Part shown: piece by piece, positions 46,907 through 56,359 of the stretch
How positions within the stretch are numbered: position 1 is the stretch's first letter
How the letters are laid out: each line of letters opens with the position of its first letter
NCBI RefSeq assembly: GCF_011043775.1
Contig: NZ_JAAKXY010000006.1
Span: forward strand, 372,001-436,000
Reading direction: 5' to 3'
Origin: Natronolimnobius sp. AArcel1
Lineage (GTDB): Archaea > Halobacteriota > Halobacteria > Halobacteriales > Natrialbaceae
Length of the DNA: 64,000 bases
Position numbers and translations under genes: made by a program
The notes under the pieces: model-generated
Told to the model about the DNA's origin: nothing
Database searches by the model: none
What the model saw: only the letters and a program-made list of their open reading frames with translations

Positions 46907-46920
46907 GTTTTTGGTTTTTT
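46907..46920 (+). terminator. T-rich tract after the GT4 gene
   Basis: GTTTTTGGTTTTTT lies 14 bases after the GT4 stop. Such double T-runs are typical termination sites in archaea. It separates the toroid-GT4 pair from the next gene, which has its own start at 47049. Confidence 0.5.
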
Positions 46921-47048
46921 GGCGTGGCCTCGAGCAACTGCTGTCGGATGCCACACGCAGTCAGTTTCATGCACTCGAGACCGTTCAGCACTCGTTACGA
47001 TCAGGTAGCACCGAGATAACAAAACAATTACTCGTCACACCGTCGTGT

Positions 47049-48068
47049 ATGGATATCGAACGACTGACGCTCGAGGAGTGGGGCGATGCGCTGCCACGAT
47101 CCGGTATCGAGGTGTTTCACGACCCGGACGCACTCGCTGTGCTCGATGCACACACTGACGCGGAGATGCGACTCTACGGCGCGTCCAAAGGCCAGCAGGT
47201 CGTCGGCCTGCTACCCGTATTCGTCGACCAGAAATCGGTCGGCCGCACAGTGTTTTCGCCACCGCTCTCCCTTGGCGTGCCACGACTCGGCCCGGTTATC
47301 AACCCCAACAGCCCGAAACAGCGCAAGTGGGAGCGCATCAACAGCGAACTCGCCGACGCGGTGATGGCCGACCTCGAGACCGACAAGCGCTCGACGCTGT
47401 TCCGGATGACCTGCCCCGTCGGCTACGAGGACCCGCGACCGTACAGCTGGAACGACGCCTCGATGGAGCCGAAGTTCACCTACGTCGTCGACCTCGAGGA
47501 CGCCCAGGATATCGAGGATGCGATGAGTGGGTTCAGCAAGAGCCTGCGAAACGAGATGCGCCGCGTTGACGAGGTCGATCTGACAATCGAAACCGAAGGC
47601 ATCGACAGCGCCCTGCGGATCTACGACGATGTCGTCGCCCAGTACGAAGAGTACGACGACACCGCGCCAATGTCTCGCCAGTTCGTTCGCGACCTGCTCT
47701 CGAGTCTGGACGACGACCGCTGGCGTGTCTACGTCGCCCGCACACCCGACGGCGAGTACAAAAGCGGCATCCTCTCGCTGTTCTCGAACGATCTGGCATA
47801 CTACTGGCAGGGCGGCGTCGTCGCCTCCTACGGGAACGTCAGCGTCAACAACCTCATTCACCGCACGATCTTAGAGGATATCGTCACCGATCCCGCCCTC
47901 GAGTCCGTCTCCGGCTACGACCTCGTCGGGGCCAACACCGAACGCCTCTGTGAGTACAAAGGCAAGTTCAACGGCGAGTTGCGCCCCTACTACGTCGTCG
48001 AATCGTCCGGCCTCGAGATGACGCTCGCGAAGTCAGCGTATCAGCGCGTCTCCGGGACGTTCAAGTAG
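47049..48068 (+). CDS. FemAB/GNAT-like transferase, copy 1
   Basis: This 339-residue protein of the FemAB-like double-GNAT type in bacteria adds amino acids to cell-wall peptides or modifies exopolysaccharide. Seen segments are FSPPLSLGVPRLGPVINP, EPKFTYVVDLEDAQ and GYDLVGANTERLCEYKGKFN near the end. It shares that end pattern with the protein at 56360, so the two are paralogues. I chose the ATG at 47049 because a 46-codon extension looks non-coding. In archaea the acceptor is unknown. Confidence 0.85.
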   Translation: MDIERLTLEEWGDALPRSGIEVFHDPDALAVLDAHTDAEMRLYGASKGQQVVGLLPVFVDQKSVGRTVFSPPLSLGVPRLGPVINPNSPKQRKWERINSELADAVMADLETDKRSTLFRMTCPVGYEDPRPYSWNDASMEPKFTYVVDLEDAQDIEDAMSGFSKSLRNEMRRVDEVDLTIETEGIDSALRIYDDVVAQYEEYDDTAPMSRQFVRDLLSSLDDDRWRVYVARTPDGEYKSGILSLFSNDLAYYWQGGVVASYGNVSVNNLIHRTILEDIVTDPALESVSGYDLVGANTERLCEYKGKFNGELRPYYVVESSGLEMTLAKSAYQRVSGTFK

Positions 48069-48259
48069 GATTGACTTTCCGCACCCGAGTCGTCTGGGAG
48101 CGTGTCGCCACTCCTCGAGAACACCGTTGAAACGAAATATCGCAAAAAAGAGCGAACCTTCGGAGTCGTGTGTCAATCGGAGTCCTGACCCGGCCGACAG
48201 CGCGCGACCAGTTCGCACGCTCCCGGCTGAGACGGGAGTCCACACGCAACGCCCCTGTC

Positions 48260-50557
48260 TTAGCGGGCGTTGTACTCGATGTCGACGTAGGCGTCGCCGT
48301 TCAGCCAGAAGTCCGTAATGTCGCCGCTGAACCAGTAGGCGTCGCGTGAGTCGTCGACGGAGCCCTCGACTCTGTTGCCGTCGATGATGTCGCTGTCATC
48401 GATGGAGGCGTCTCGGTGGGTCGCCTTCTCGACCGTTCCCGAGACTTCGAACGTGTAGGACGCTTCCGCACCGGTTTCGGTGCTGTCGATGACGATGGCT
48501 TTTGAGGGCTGCTCGCCGTCATCACCGTCTTCGTCCTCGTCGTCGCCACCAGTTTCCTCGATGATCTCATCGACACTCATCTCTTCGCCGCCGAGTTCGA
48601 CCCACATCACGTCGGGTTGCTCGAGAGTGATGTCCGTGACCGAGCCCTCGACCAGGAAGGCGTCACCGTGGCCGCCGCCGGTGATTCCGCCGGCGTGGAC
48701 AGTGTCGCCGTCTTCGTCGATGAAGTCTTGGCCCGTGTACGTGCCGCCCTCGATTGAGCCGCCGGAGGGGCTCTCGTAGGGTGCTTCGGTGAATTCGACG
48801 GCACCCTCTGCCGTGAACTCGTAGCCGGCGTTTCTGGCGTCCGGTTCAGTCACGAACGAGAGCAGATTTCCCTCCGTATCGGTCTCCTCGTCGTCTTCGT
48901 CGGCACCACCAGTTTCTTCGATGATCTCCTCGACGCTCATCTCCTCGCCGTCGAGTTCAATCCACATCACGTCGGGCTGCTCGAGGTCGATATCTGTGAC
49001 TGCGCCATCGACCAGGAAGGCGTCGCCGTGGCCGCCGCCGGTGATCCCACCGGCGTGGACAGTGTCGCCATCTTCGTCGATGAAGTCTTCGCCGCTGTAG
49101 GTGCCGCCCTCGATGCGTCCGCCGGACGGACTCTCGTAGGGCGCTTCGGTGAATTCGACGGCACCCTCTGTCGTGAACTCGTAGCCAGCGTTTTCGGCGT
49201 CCGGTTCAGTCACGAAGGCGAGTAAATTTCCCTCCGTATCGGTCTCCTGGTCGTCTTCGTCCTCACCGCCAGTTTCCTCGATAATCTCGTCGATAGACTT
49301 CTCTTCGCCATCGAGTTCGACCCACAGCAGGTCGGATTCCTCGAGGTCGATGTCCGTGACTGCGCCGTCGACGATGAACGCGTCACCGTGACCACCGCCG
49401 GTGACCCCACCGGCGTGAACGGCGTCTCCGTCGTCATCGATGAAGTCTTCACCCTCGTAGGTGCCGCCCTCGATGTGTCCGCCGGACGGGCTCTCGTAGG
49501 AAGCCTCATAGAACTCGACAGCACCCTCAGCAGTGAACTCGTAGCGGGCGTTTCTGGCGTCAGGGTCAGTCACGAACGCGAGGACATGACCTTCAATCTC
49601 GTCTTCGTCGTCCTCACTCTCGTCACCCTCGTCCGGCGATGAACTCGAGGAACCCGAAGCGGCGTCTTCGGCGCTGAGTGGGACGCCGTCGACCTCGTCT
49701 GGCTCAGTTCGCTCTGGCGAGCCTGCGGAACTGCCGCTGATCTGGCCGGAGTGGTTGACGGTCGTGTCGTATCGGGTGTTCGTCACCGTCACGGTCGCGT
49801 TGTGGCCCCAGTGGCCATCACCGGTTCCGATGTCGCCGAAACGGGCATCCGAGAAGTCACAGTCAATCGCTTCCGTCTCGTGGTAGAAGCCCCAGAAGTT
49901 GCGGTCACAGCCGACTGCAACACAGTTTTCGGCGTACGAGCCTGGCGAGCCAATTCGGAATCCGCCGGCACGGCAGTCTGCCGCGTAGGAGTTCGTAATA
50001 TGAACCTCGCCGCCGCCCCCCTCTCCGCTCGTGTGGTGGGGCAAGTCGCCGGGCGAGCTGCCATAAATCGCATTATCCGGATAGCCCTGGATGTTTACGC
50101 GGTCGATCTCGAGGACGCCCGCGTGGCTGTTTGCAACGTAGATTCCGGTCGCGCCGGGGTAGGTGTCATCAGGCGTTCCGTCACCGAGATAGAGATTTTC
50201 GATTCGACCGACGCCGCCACTCGAGACGCTCGCAATCAGTGGTTCTGCTTTTTGGTGGCCGTCCCACTCTCCGTGAACACCAACGTTGCGAATCTCCCAG
50301 TCAGACCCCGAGGCGTTGATCTGGTACTGCGCATTTCGAGCGGTGATGTCGATTAGCGTGTTCTCGAGCGTATCGCCATCGCCGAGATTCACACTGTACG
50401 TGTCTCCGGCAGACACTTCGACGACGTCGTAGTCTTCGTCTGCTGCTGCGCCGGTACTGGCGATACCGAGTGCGGCCGCGCCGGCTGCGACTTTCAGGTA
50501 CGAGCGGCGGCCGAGCAGCGAGTCGTTATCAGGTCGTGGATCCGTGTTCTCGCTCAT
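48260..50557 (-). CDS. Tat-exported beta-helix protein with 120-residue repeats
   Basis: This 765-residue exported protein begins with a twin-arginine signal LLGRRSYLKVAAGAAALGIA. Residues about 45-275 form short beta-strand units (IYVANSHAGVLEIDRVNIQG, VHITNSYAADCRAGGFRIGS) typical of a right-handed parallel beta-helix, as in pectate-lyase-like enzymes. A Ser/Asp/Glu linker follows, then three repeats of exactly 120 residues (321-440, 441-560, 561-680), each with YESPSGG, HAGG(V/I)TGGGHGDAF and EEIIEETGG-like segments. A fourth, degenerate unit closes the protein. There is no PGF tail. It probably binds or coats a surface glycan; enzymatic activity is unproven. Confidence 0.88.
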   Translation of the reverse strand: MSENTDPRPDNDSLLGRRSYLKVAAGAAALGIASTGAAADEDYDVVEVSAGDTYSVNLGDGDTLENTLIDITARNAQYQINASGSDWEIRNVGVHGEWDGHQKAEPLIASVSSGGVGRIENLYLGDGTPDDTYPGATGIYVANSHAGVLEIDRVNIQGYPDNAIYGSSPGDLPHHTSGEGGGGEVHITNSYAADCRAGGFRIGSPGSYAENCVAVGCDRNFWGFYHETEAIDCDFSDARFGDIGTGDGHWGHNATVTVTNTRYDTTVNHSGQISGSSAGSPERTEPDEVDGVPLSAEDAASGSSSSSPDEGDESEDDEDEIEGHVLAFVTDPDARNARYEFTAEGAVEFYEASYESPSGGHIEGGTYEGEDFIDDDGDAVHAGGVTGGGHGDAFIVDGAVTDIDLEESDLLWVELDGEEKSIDEIIEETGGEDEDDQETDTEGNLLAFVTEPDAENAGYEFTTEGAVEFTEAPYESPSGGRIEGGTYSGEDFIDEDGDTVHAGGITGGGHGDAFLVDGAVTDIDLEQPDVMWIELDGEEMSVEEIIEETGGADEDDEETDTEGNLLSFVTEPDARNAGYEFTAEGAVEFTEAPYESPSGGSIEGGTYTGQDFIDEDGDTVHAGGITGGGHGDAFLVEGSVTDITLEQPDVMWVELGGEEMSVDEIIEETGGDDEDEDGDDGEQPSKAIVIDSTETGAEASYTFEVSGTVEKATHRDASIDDSDIIDGNRVEGSVDDSRDAYWFSGDITDFWLNGDAYVDIEYNAR
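48518..49597 (-). repeat. Three tandem 360-base coding repeats
   Basis: Each unit is exactly 360 bases (120 codons), and units two and three are nearly identical in protein sequence. The first differs at more positions (for example FYEASY for FTEAPY, AGGV for AGGI), and the region after 48518 holds a decayed fourth unit. The regular period indicates unequal recombination or slippage duplicating whole domains. Confidence 0.9.
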
Positions 50558-50610
50558 TACATCCCAATCGAAGACTGTTCTGTCGAAGTAATACTCTCTT
50601 CATCTGATTA

Positions 50611-50620
50611 CTCTTTAAAC
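50611..50620 (-). promoter_or_regulatory. Putative TATA box of the beta-helix protein gene
   Basis: On the minus strand GTTTAAAGAG lies about 54-63 bases before the ATG ending at 50557. It is the most TATA-like sequence in an AT-rich upstream stretch, implying a leader of roughly 30 bases. Confidence 0.35.
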
Positions 50621-50805
50621 ACTGATCATCAGAATCGCCAGAGACTATTGCTCGAGTGGAAGTCAGTAATGGCTGTCGTTCCATATTCCTGATTCCTGCC
50701 AGAGCACGCCTGTTGACGCTGTTTCGGCCTTGCTTGAAGGGGGAGGTACGTACAGCAAACGCAGAAAAGTGGGTGCGCGGTGGCCAGTACCACCACACGC
50801 TCGGC

Positions 50806-52323
50806 TTAACTTAGTTGAGACATCGCCCACCGAATGTCGAGCAAGCCGCTCCCGACTGCCAGGGCAAGCCATACCGCAACGCCGATGCCGATCGCTGCGA
50901 ACAACGTGATGAGTCCGGAGACGTAGGGGAGAAACGCGACGACGATAAGCGACATCCCGAGCGCGATCGAGCAGGTTTTTGCAACCGTAACCGCAAGCGC
51001 CCGGCCCGACAGCGACAACTCGAGGTGGATCAGATAGAGGTTGACGATGACCATGAGTACGTAGCTGACGACGGTCGAAATCGCAGCCCCGGCAACGCCG
51101 ATGATCGGCAAGAGCGCGAGATTGAGGCCGACGTTGAGGATCGCTGCCCCGCCCTTCGATATCGCACGGTGACGGGCGCGCCCAAGGTAATCGAGCGCAT
51201 CGTTCGTGATCTTGTTAATCGACTCCAAGACGACGAAAATCGCCAGGATCTGGACGAGCGGGATCGCACCGAGATAGTCCGCGCCGAAGACAAGTCGGAT
51301 CGCGGGATCGGCAACAAGAATCATCCCTGCCGCCGCTGGAATGTACAGCAAAAGGTTGTACTCGAGTGCCGTTCTGTAGATGCTCGAGGCCCGTTCGATG
51401 TCGTTGCTCGATTTTGATTCGCCAAACGTCGGCGCAACAGCGAATCCGAGCGAGCTAGCCGGTGCGATGACAAACTCCGTCAGCTGCTTTGCCAGGGTGT
51501 AGTATGCGACCGCGATAGGGGTGAGAAACGCCCCGACGAGGACGATATCGACGCGCTTGAACATGATCGCAGACGCACCAGTCACGGACAGGGGCAAACT
51601 GTACTCGAGAATTCGGCGAGTGAGTCCCTTCTCTTCGCTGTCTGTTACTGTCGCGTCTGAATCGTCAGGGGAGTCGGATTCTGTGGCGGTTATCTCTGCG
51701 GGCATCTGTGAGACCCACCGATAGAGGACGAACAAGCCGACCGTTGCGCCCAGTGCATAGCCAGCGGCGTAGCCAAGTACCGCGCCGGGAATGCCAAAGC
51801 CGAGTGAGAGCAGGACGACTGTGAACACGAATATGCCGAGATTCGAGACGATCGAGAGAATCGAACTCCAGGCGACCCGATTGAAGCCCTGACAGAGGAA
51901 GTAGACGTACGACCGAAGCGTCTGCCCAACGATGAAGAGGACGCCGATCGAAAACAGCGACAGCAGTTCGGGTTCGCCAAACTGCGCGATAATTGGTTCA
52001 CGGAACACGACGACCACTGTCGAGACGATCGCAATCGTAGCGAGATTACACAGCAGTGATCGGCGAACGATGACCGGAATCATCGAGGGATCGCGCTCGC
52101 GATACTCCGTGACGTAGCGGGCAGCCGATTTGGCCAGCCCCATCTGGCTAAAGAAGACGGAAATCGAAAAGATCGCAATCGCAAGCGAGAACAGGCCGTA
52201 CTCTTCGTTCGTCAGGAATACGCGAGTCAGCAGTAAGATGAGAAGGCCGTTGACGACCACTTCGACGACTTTGCTGATAAGGTTCGCCTTGAATCCGTCA
52301 ACGATCGTATCTGTCGTAGACAT
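50806..52323 (-). CDS. Polysaccharide/lipid-linked glycan flippase, Wzx-like (MOP superfamily)
   Basis: This 505-residue protein has about 14 predicted membrane helices and the MATE/MOP flippase layout. Examples are EVVVNGLLILLLTRVFLTNE near the start, FSQMGLAKSAARYVTEYRE, and the central LTRRILEYSLPLSVTGASAI after an acidic cytoplasmic loop (DSPDDSDATVTDSEE). Proteins of this family move lipid-linked oligosaccharides across the membrane, as AglR does for haloarchaeal N-glycans. Position inside the locus supports an export role for its glycan. Confidence 0.92.
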   Translation of the reverse strand: MSTTDTIVDGFKANLISKVVEVVVNGLLILLLTRVFLTNEEYGLFSLAIAIFSISVFFSQMGLAKSAARYVTEYRERDPSMIPVIVRRSLLCNLATIAIVSTVVVVFREPIIAQFGEPELLSLFSIGVLFIVGQTLRSYVYFLCQGFNRVAWSSILSIVSNLGIFVFTVVLLSLGFGIPGAVLGYAAGYALGATVGLFVLYRWVSQMPAEITATESDSPDDSDATVTDSEEKGLTRRILEYSLPLSVTGASAIMFKRVDIVLVGAFLTPIAVAYYTLAKQLTEFVIAPASSLGFAVAPTFGESKSSNDIERASSIYRTALEYNLLLYIPAAAGMILVADPAIRLVFGADYLGAIPLVQILAIFVVLESINKITNDALDYLGRARHRAISKGGAAILNVGLNLALLPIIGVAGAAISTVVSYVLMVIVNLYLIHLELSLSGRALAVTVAKTCSIALGMSLIVVAFLPYVSGLITLFAAIGIGVAVWLALAVGSGLLDIRWAMSQLS

Positions 52324-52636
52324 CAGTGTACAGGGGAAGACGTGGGTCGTTCACACGCGAGACGACGGACGCACTGGCTCGAGATCATCGTTTGCGCCAC
52401 CGCAATAGACACACCGGAACACACCGTGTGTGGAGTCAGCGTCGCCAGTTCCAGGTGAGCCGACACTCGGAGCGAAGAAGATCGAATTCGTCGGTCGCAA
52501 TCCCGCGTCATTAGTGGTAGCAGATACATCAGGTGACACACACCTTGTTATGGCGCTGTTACCAGTGAGCCAACTACTGGTATGGACGGGGCCACTCCGT
52601 ACGGCCTCGAGCGCTCGTGGGTGGAGTATCTCGCAG
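52324..52636. other. Intergenic region between flippase and membrane-protein genes
   Basis: I see no gene or RNA here. The open frames on both strands are Arg- and Ser-rich and lack the acidic bias. It probably carries the flippase promoter. Confidence 0.5.
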
Positions 52637-54457
52637 TTAGACCTCCTCGGTTGCACCAGGGACGTAGTAGAGGTCAAACTCGCCGTTGGATTGAATCCGA
52701 TTCACGCCGGGTTCGTTTTCGATGGCGTCTAACTCGCTCTCGGTGTAGCGAAGTTCGTCGTAGACCGTTAGCTCGCGGTCGCGATCGACTTGCGTGAGTG
52801 CGAGATAGCGGTCGTCTTCGTACTGGCCGGAGACGCCATCTCTGAATTCATCAGCTTGCACATCTCTGTGTTCCCAGCTTCGGTCTTCGTTTCCATTGAT
52901 CGCATCGTCGTATCGGTTTGGCCCATCACGCAGCCCCAGGAAATCGATCTCGTCGTCCTGAGAGTCGAAGGCAGTCTCGTAGCCACTCATCGTCGTCTCG
53001 CTGACGTGCGGTGAGGCGTTGTAGGTGTACGGCGACGGGAAGATTGCGACCAGCGACAGCACCAGTAAAACGGTAAAGCCGATAGCCAGCAGCGGACCAG
53101 CGGAGACCGCGACTGCCGGACGCCCGCTGCGGAGCCGTTCCGTAAGCCCATAGATCGCAACCGCACCGAGTATCGTCAAGAACACCATCATCAGCCCGAA
53201 CACACGGAAGTACATACTCGAGCCAGGGGCGAAGAAGTATGCGCCGGCGACGGGAACAAGGACGATCAGCGCAACGGCGAAGTACGTCGTTTCAGCGGCG
53301 ATTCGATCGACCCACGGTGAATCTCGGAGGAAGATGAGTCCGAGGATGAGCCCGCCAACGAGGGCCGAAAAGACGAGATGGACGCTGAAGAGTTTGAGGA
53401 AGATCTCACCTAAACTGCCGCCAATTTCAGAGAGGGATGCTCCCTGGGTTGCCACCTGTTCGCCAGCTGAGCCGCTTCCACCGAGGAAGAAGTCGAATGC
53501 CGCACTGAAGAAGTATTCGAACATCCCGCCGAAAAAGCCGTGATCGGCCGACCAGAGCAAGAAGAGCCCGATCAGGAACACTGTGTGTCCGTACACGGGG
53601 GTCTGTCCGGCAATCGTTCCCTCAGACGCGATCCGTCGTGCGAGGAACTGAACGGCACAGATGGCGACGAAGGCAGCGATCAGGTGGACGACGAGTTGCG
53701 GGTGGTAGACAACGGCGGCAACTGCCACCAGCGAAAAGGCAGTTCCGATCGCAGAGACTGTCGCCAACGACTGGTCCGAGCGGACGTACTTGACGAACAA
53801 GAACAACAACAGTGCAGAGAAGAAGACTGCCTGCGACATCGCGTGCGCGGACAGATACATCGAGATTGTCGTAATCGGCAGGAGCAAGAACGCGGCAAAC
53901 GCAGCGATGACCGCCGCACGGTTGTCCTCGGTGATCACACCGACACAGAGCGGGACGAACACACAGAACACCAGCATTGAGACCAAGACGACGAACATCA
54001 ACGACCGCGAGAGCGGAATCCCGGTAACCGAGTTGATGAACACCGTCGTCACGTGAATTGCGGGATAGAACAACTCGAACGGCGACATCGTTCCTTCACT
54101 GATTCCGCGCGCCCAGCCGAGATGCGTCAATGCATCGTAGTGACCCTGAAAGCGATACCCCCGGATAATCGGGAGCGCAGCGAAGACGACCATTGTGAGT
54201 CCACCGAGTACAACGGCGAACGGACGCCCGCCCCGAGGCCCGTCCCCGAACGGGACGAACGCAATGGTCAGGGCAACGGCCATCGCGACCATGAGCCCGA
54301 CCCAGACTGCCGACGGCGTCATCGCATAGATCGATACCTCGTATCCAGTCGCTGGTGACCCACGGGCAACGAGTGCACTCCCGGCAAGCGCCAAAAAGCC
54401 GATCGAGAGTGCCACCTTCCGGAGGAGTCCGTCGTTGATGGCTGACTGATGTGACAT
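52637..54457 (-). CDS. Large multi-span membrane protein, GT-C-like
   Basis: This 606-residue protein has about 13 hydrophobic helices and a hydrophilic C-terminal domain of about 130 residues. An extracytoplasmic loop after the second or third helix reads RGYRFQGHYDALTHLGWARG, with an acidic residue in the place where GT-C glycosyltransferases (AglB, ArnT relatives) carry their catalytic Asp. On this basis and by context I suggest a membrane glycosyltransferase or a polymerase; the family is not certain. The start is at the ATG ending at 54457. Confidence 0.7.
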   Translation of the reverse strand: MSHQSAINDGLLRKVALSIGFLALAGSALVARGSPATGYEVSIYAMTPSAVWVGLMVAMAVALTIAFVPFGDGPRGGRPFAVVLGGLTMVVFAALPIIRGYRFQGHYDALTHLGWARGISEGTMSPFELFYPAIHVTTVFINSVTGIPLSRSLMFVVLVSMLVFCVFVPLCVGVITEDNRAAVIAAFAAFLLLPITTISMYLSAHAMSQAVFFSALLLFLFVKYVRSDQSLATVSAIGTAFSLVAVAAVVYHPQLVVHLIAAFVAICAVQFLARRIASEGTIAGQTPVYGHTVFLIGLFLLWSADHGFFGGMFEYFFSAAFDFFLGGSGSAGEQVATQGASLSEIGGSLGEIFLKLFSVHLVFSALVGGLILGLIFLRDSPWVDRIAAETTYFAVALIVLVPVAGAYFFAPGSSMYFRVFGLMMVFLTILGAVAIYGLTERLRSGRPAVAVSAGPLLAIGFTVLLVLSLVAIFPSPYTYNASPHVSETTMSGYETAFDSQDDEIDFLGLRDGPNRYDDAINGNEDRSWEHRDVQADEFRDGVSGQYEDDRYLALTQVDRDRELTVYDELRYTESELDAIENEPGVNRIQSNGEFDLYYVPGATEEV

Positions 54458-54976
54458 TCGAAGCTGGCAGCGTCTTTGCGCATTCTCACCCTTGTTATAC
54501 ACCGATTGCTGACCGTAAGCGTCTCAATACCGTCTCACTGTGTGAAACGTCTCGAGCAAACCTGCCTGTAGAACGCTTCATGAGCGCAATTTCCAAATCC
54601 GCCACTCGCGGGCTATATTCATCCTGACAGGATCACAAACGGTCCGTGGTGACTGCCTCACATCAGCGGTGGTGGTACAGTAACTGCCACACTGACAGTA
54701 GAGCCGAGTGTGATACCACTGTGGGACACTCACACACCGATCTGCCAGTCGGCTCTCAGGAGGCCCGCGTCTGGCCGAACGGAAGAGGGAAATGCCCATG
54801 TGCGCCGGTCGGGCACAGAAAATGACTCGAGAGCGGGGACACCAGCCGGACTCGAGAAACAGATTCAGCAAACGGACTCGAGTTCACCTGTTGTGAATAC
54901 CACGAGCAGAATGAGTGGAGATCAGTTCGAGCGTGGTGGTTGCAAAGACGACAGACCAGCGCCACGTAGTCCTCAA
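54458..54976. other. Intergenic region without a recognisable gene
   Basis: This is about 520 bases between the membrane-protein and DUF1616 genes. AT-rich segments at 54480-54620 may include the promoter of the upstream membrane-protein gene. Open frames here are short and compositionally unlike the neighbours. Confidence 0.5.
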
Positions 54977-56020
54977 TCAGTCGTCGTCAGCGTCGACATC
55001 GTCGGTGATCTCAGTCCAGAAGTAGCCGTAGCGGTAGGCGTTCTCTTCTGACGGCTCATCTGGGACCTCGTCGTCGTACAGTAAGACGGCGATTCGGACG
55101 TCGCCGGATTCAGCGTCTGGCGTGACCGAGAGTTCGTCCTGTGTCGTGTCGCCGTCTGCAAGCTGATAGTCGACGTGCTCGTGGTCCGTTCGGTCGAAGA
55201 CCTCGCCGTCACTGACCCACTGCTCCTGGACGACGGCGGTGTACTCCGTTGACTCACCTTCCTGATTCTCGAGTGCAACGGCAAACGGGATGTCCTCGCC
55301 AGAGTCGACCGTCGAGGTGTAGTTTGCGGCGACGAGTTCGCCGGCGTCGTCTTCGGCAAGCAGTTGGAGGTCAGTGTACTCCTCGGCCGATTGTGGGTCG
55401 GCAAGTGCATACCCAACGGAGGTCAACGCGATCAGCAGACTCGCGATGAGGACGACGTTCGCGGCGGCGTGAACGGTCGAGTTCGTCCCCAAAATTGCGG
55501 TTCGAACGGCACGCAGTCGCCGAGTAAACGAGAACTGATAGCGCTCCGTGCGAGGAACGCGAATCCGCCTGATCGCTGCGACACACACCCCAAGCAGAGT
55601 GTATACGCTGACCACGGCGACGATAACCGTCTGCGAAAAGCCAAGCGATGCGATGGCGAGGCCGAGTCCGAGCAGCGGAATCACCGCCACGCTCAGTCCA
55701 AACGCAAGTGCAACGCGCTCGAGGTCGGAGAACTCCTGTACCTGTCCGATGAGTCCGGTCGCCGTAACTGAGTGGGCAGGGGTCTGTCGTGGAAAGAGCG
55801 CTGACACTGTTGCATACCCCGGTGCGAAGAACAACAGCGGGAAGCCAATTGCGGCACGGACAATCGGTGACCCGATGTCGACGACCGCAAGGACAATGGC
55901 GGCGACGATAACGAATCCGGCGGTAGTGATCAGGTCAGTCGGTAACTTCCCGAGGACGTGTTTGCCTCCCTGTCGAACGGCTGTAAACGGATGTGATGGC
56001 TGCGATGTACGATCTGTCAT
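54977..56020 (-). CDS. DUF1616 family membrane protein
   Basis: This 347-residue protein has four N-terminal membrane helices in two pairs and a fifth hydrophobic helix at about residue 190-210. Marks of the family are GFPLLFFAPGYATVSALFP and ERVALAFGLSVAVIPLLGLG, then an extracytoplasmic beta domain (QLLAEDDAGELVAANYTSTV, ending in a Glu/Asp tail). DUF1616 proteins often lie in archaeal surface-glycan loci; the activity is unknown. Confidence 0.88.
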   Translation of the reverse strand: MTDRTSQPSHPFTAVRQGGKHVLGKLPTDLITTAGFVIVAAIVLAVVDIGSPIVRAAIGFPLLFFAPGYATVSALFPRQTPAHSVTATGLIGQVQEFSDLERVALAFGLSVAVIPLLGLGLAIASLGFSQTVIVAVVSVYTLLGVCVAAIRRIRVPRTERYQFSFTRRLRAVRTAILGTNSTVHAAANVVLIASLLIALTSVGYALADPQSAEEYTDLQLLAEDDAGELVAANYTSTVDSGEDIPFAVALENQEGESTEYTAVVQEQWVSDGEVFDRTDHEHVDYQLADGDTTQDELSVTPDAESGDVRIAVLLYDDEVPDEPSEENAYRYGYFWTEITDDVDADDD

Positions 56021-56359
56021 CTATTCCCAGGTATCGGTATTTCAAGAGAGTCAGCTATTGTTACTGGTCGCATAACCAGACGTATCCGCGGACGTTTCTC
56101 TCCTCGAGTCCGATAGATTCGAGACGAACACGCAGAGAGGCGGCCTCTCAGACAGTTTTCGGGAAACACCATCACCTTCAGACTTCGAATTGGAGTCCAC
56201 TCCAGCCGCATGTGCGGTCATCACTGCTTATGCACAACTGCTGCTCGCGTACCGACTCGGAAACTGGATGCTTACAAAGTGCGCACAGGGTGAGCCTCCG
56301 TATATGGTACGCCGAGCGACCAACGATAGGCGAGCAATCGCAGCCGGGTGGTCGAACAG
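56021..56359. other. Intergenic region between divergent genes
   Basis: This stretch lies between the divergent DUF1616 and FemAB-like genes and should hold both promoters. Frames through it are not protein-like. I see no repeat or RNA gene. Confidence 0.5.

Noticed and set aside
48518-49597. Reading the 360-base repeat as a mobile or CRISPR-like array
   Set aside because: The units stay in one open frame and code for a repeated protein domain, with no spacers.
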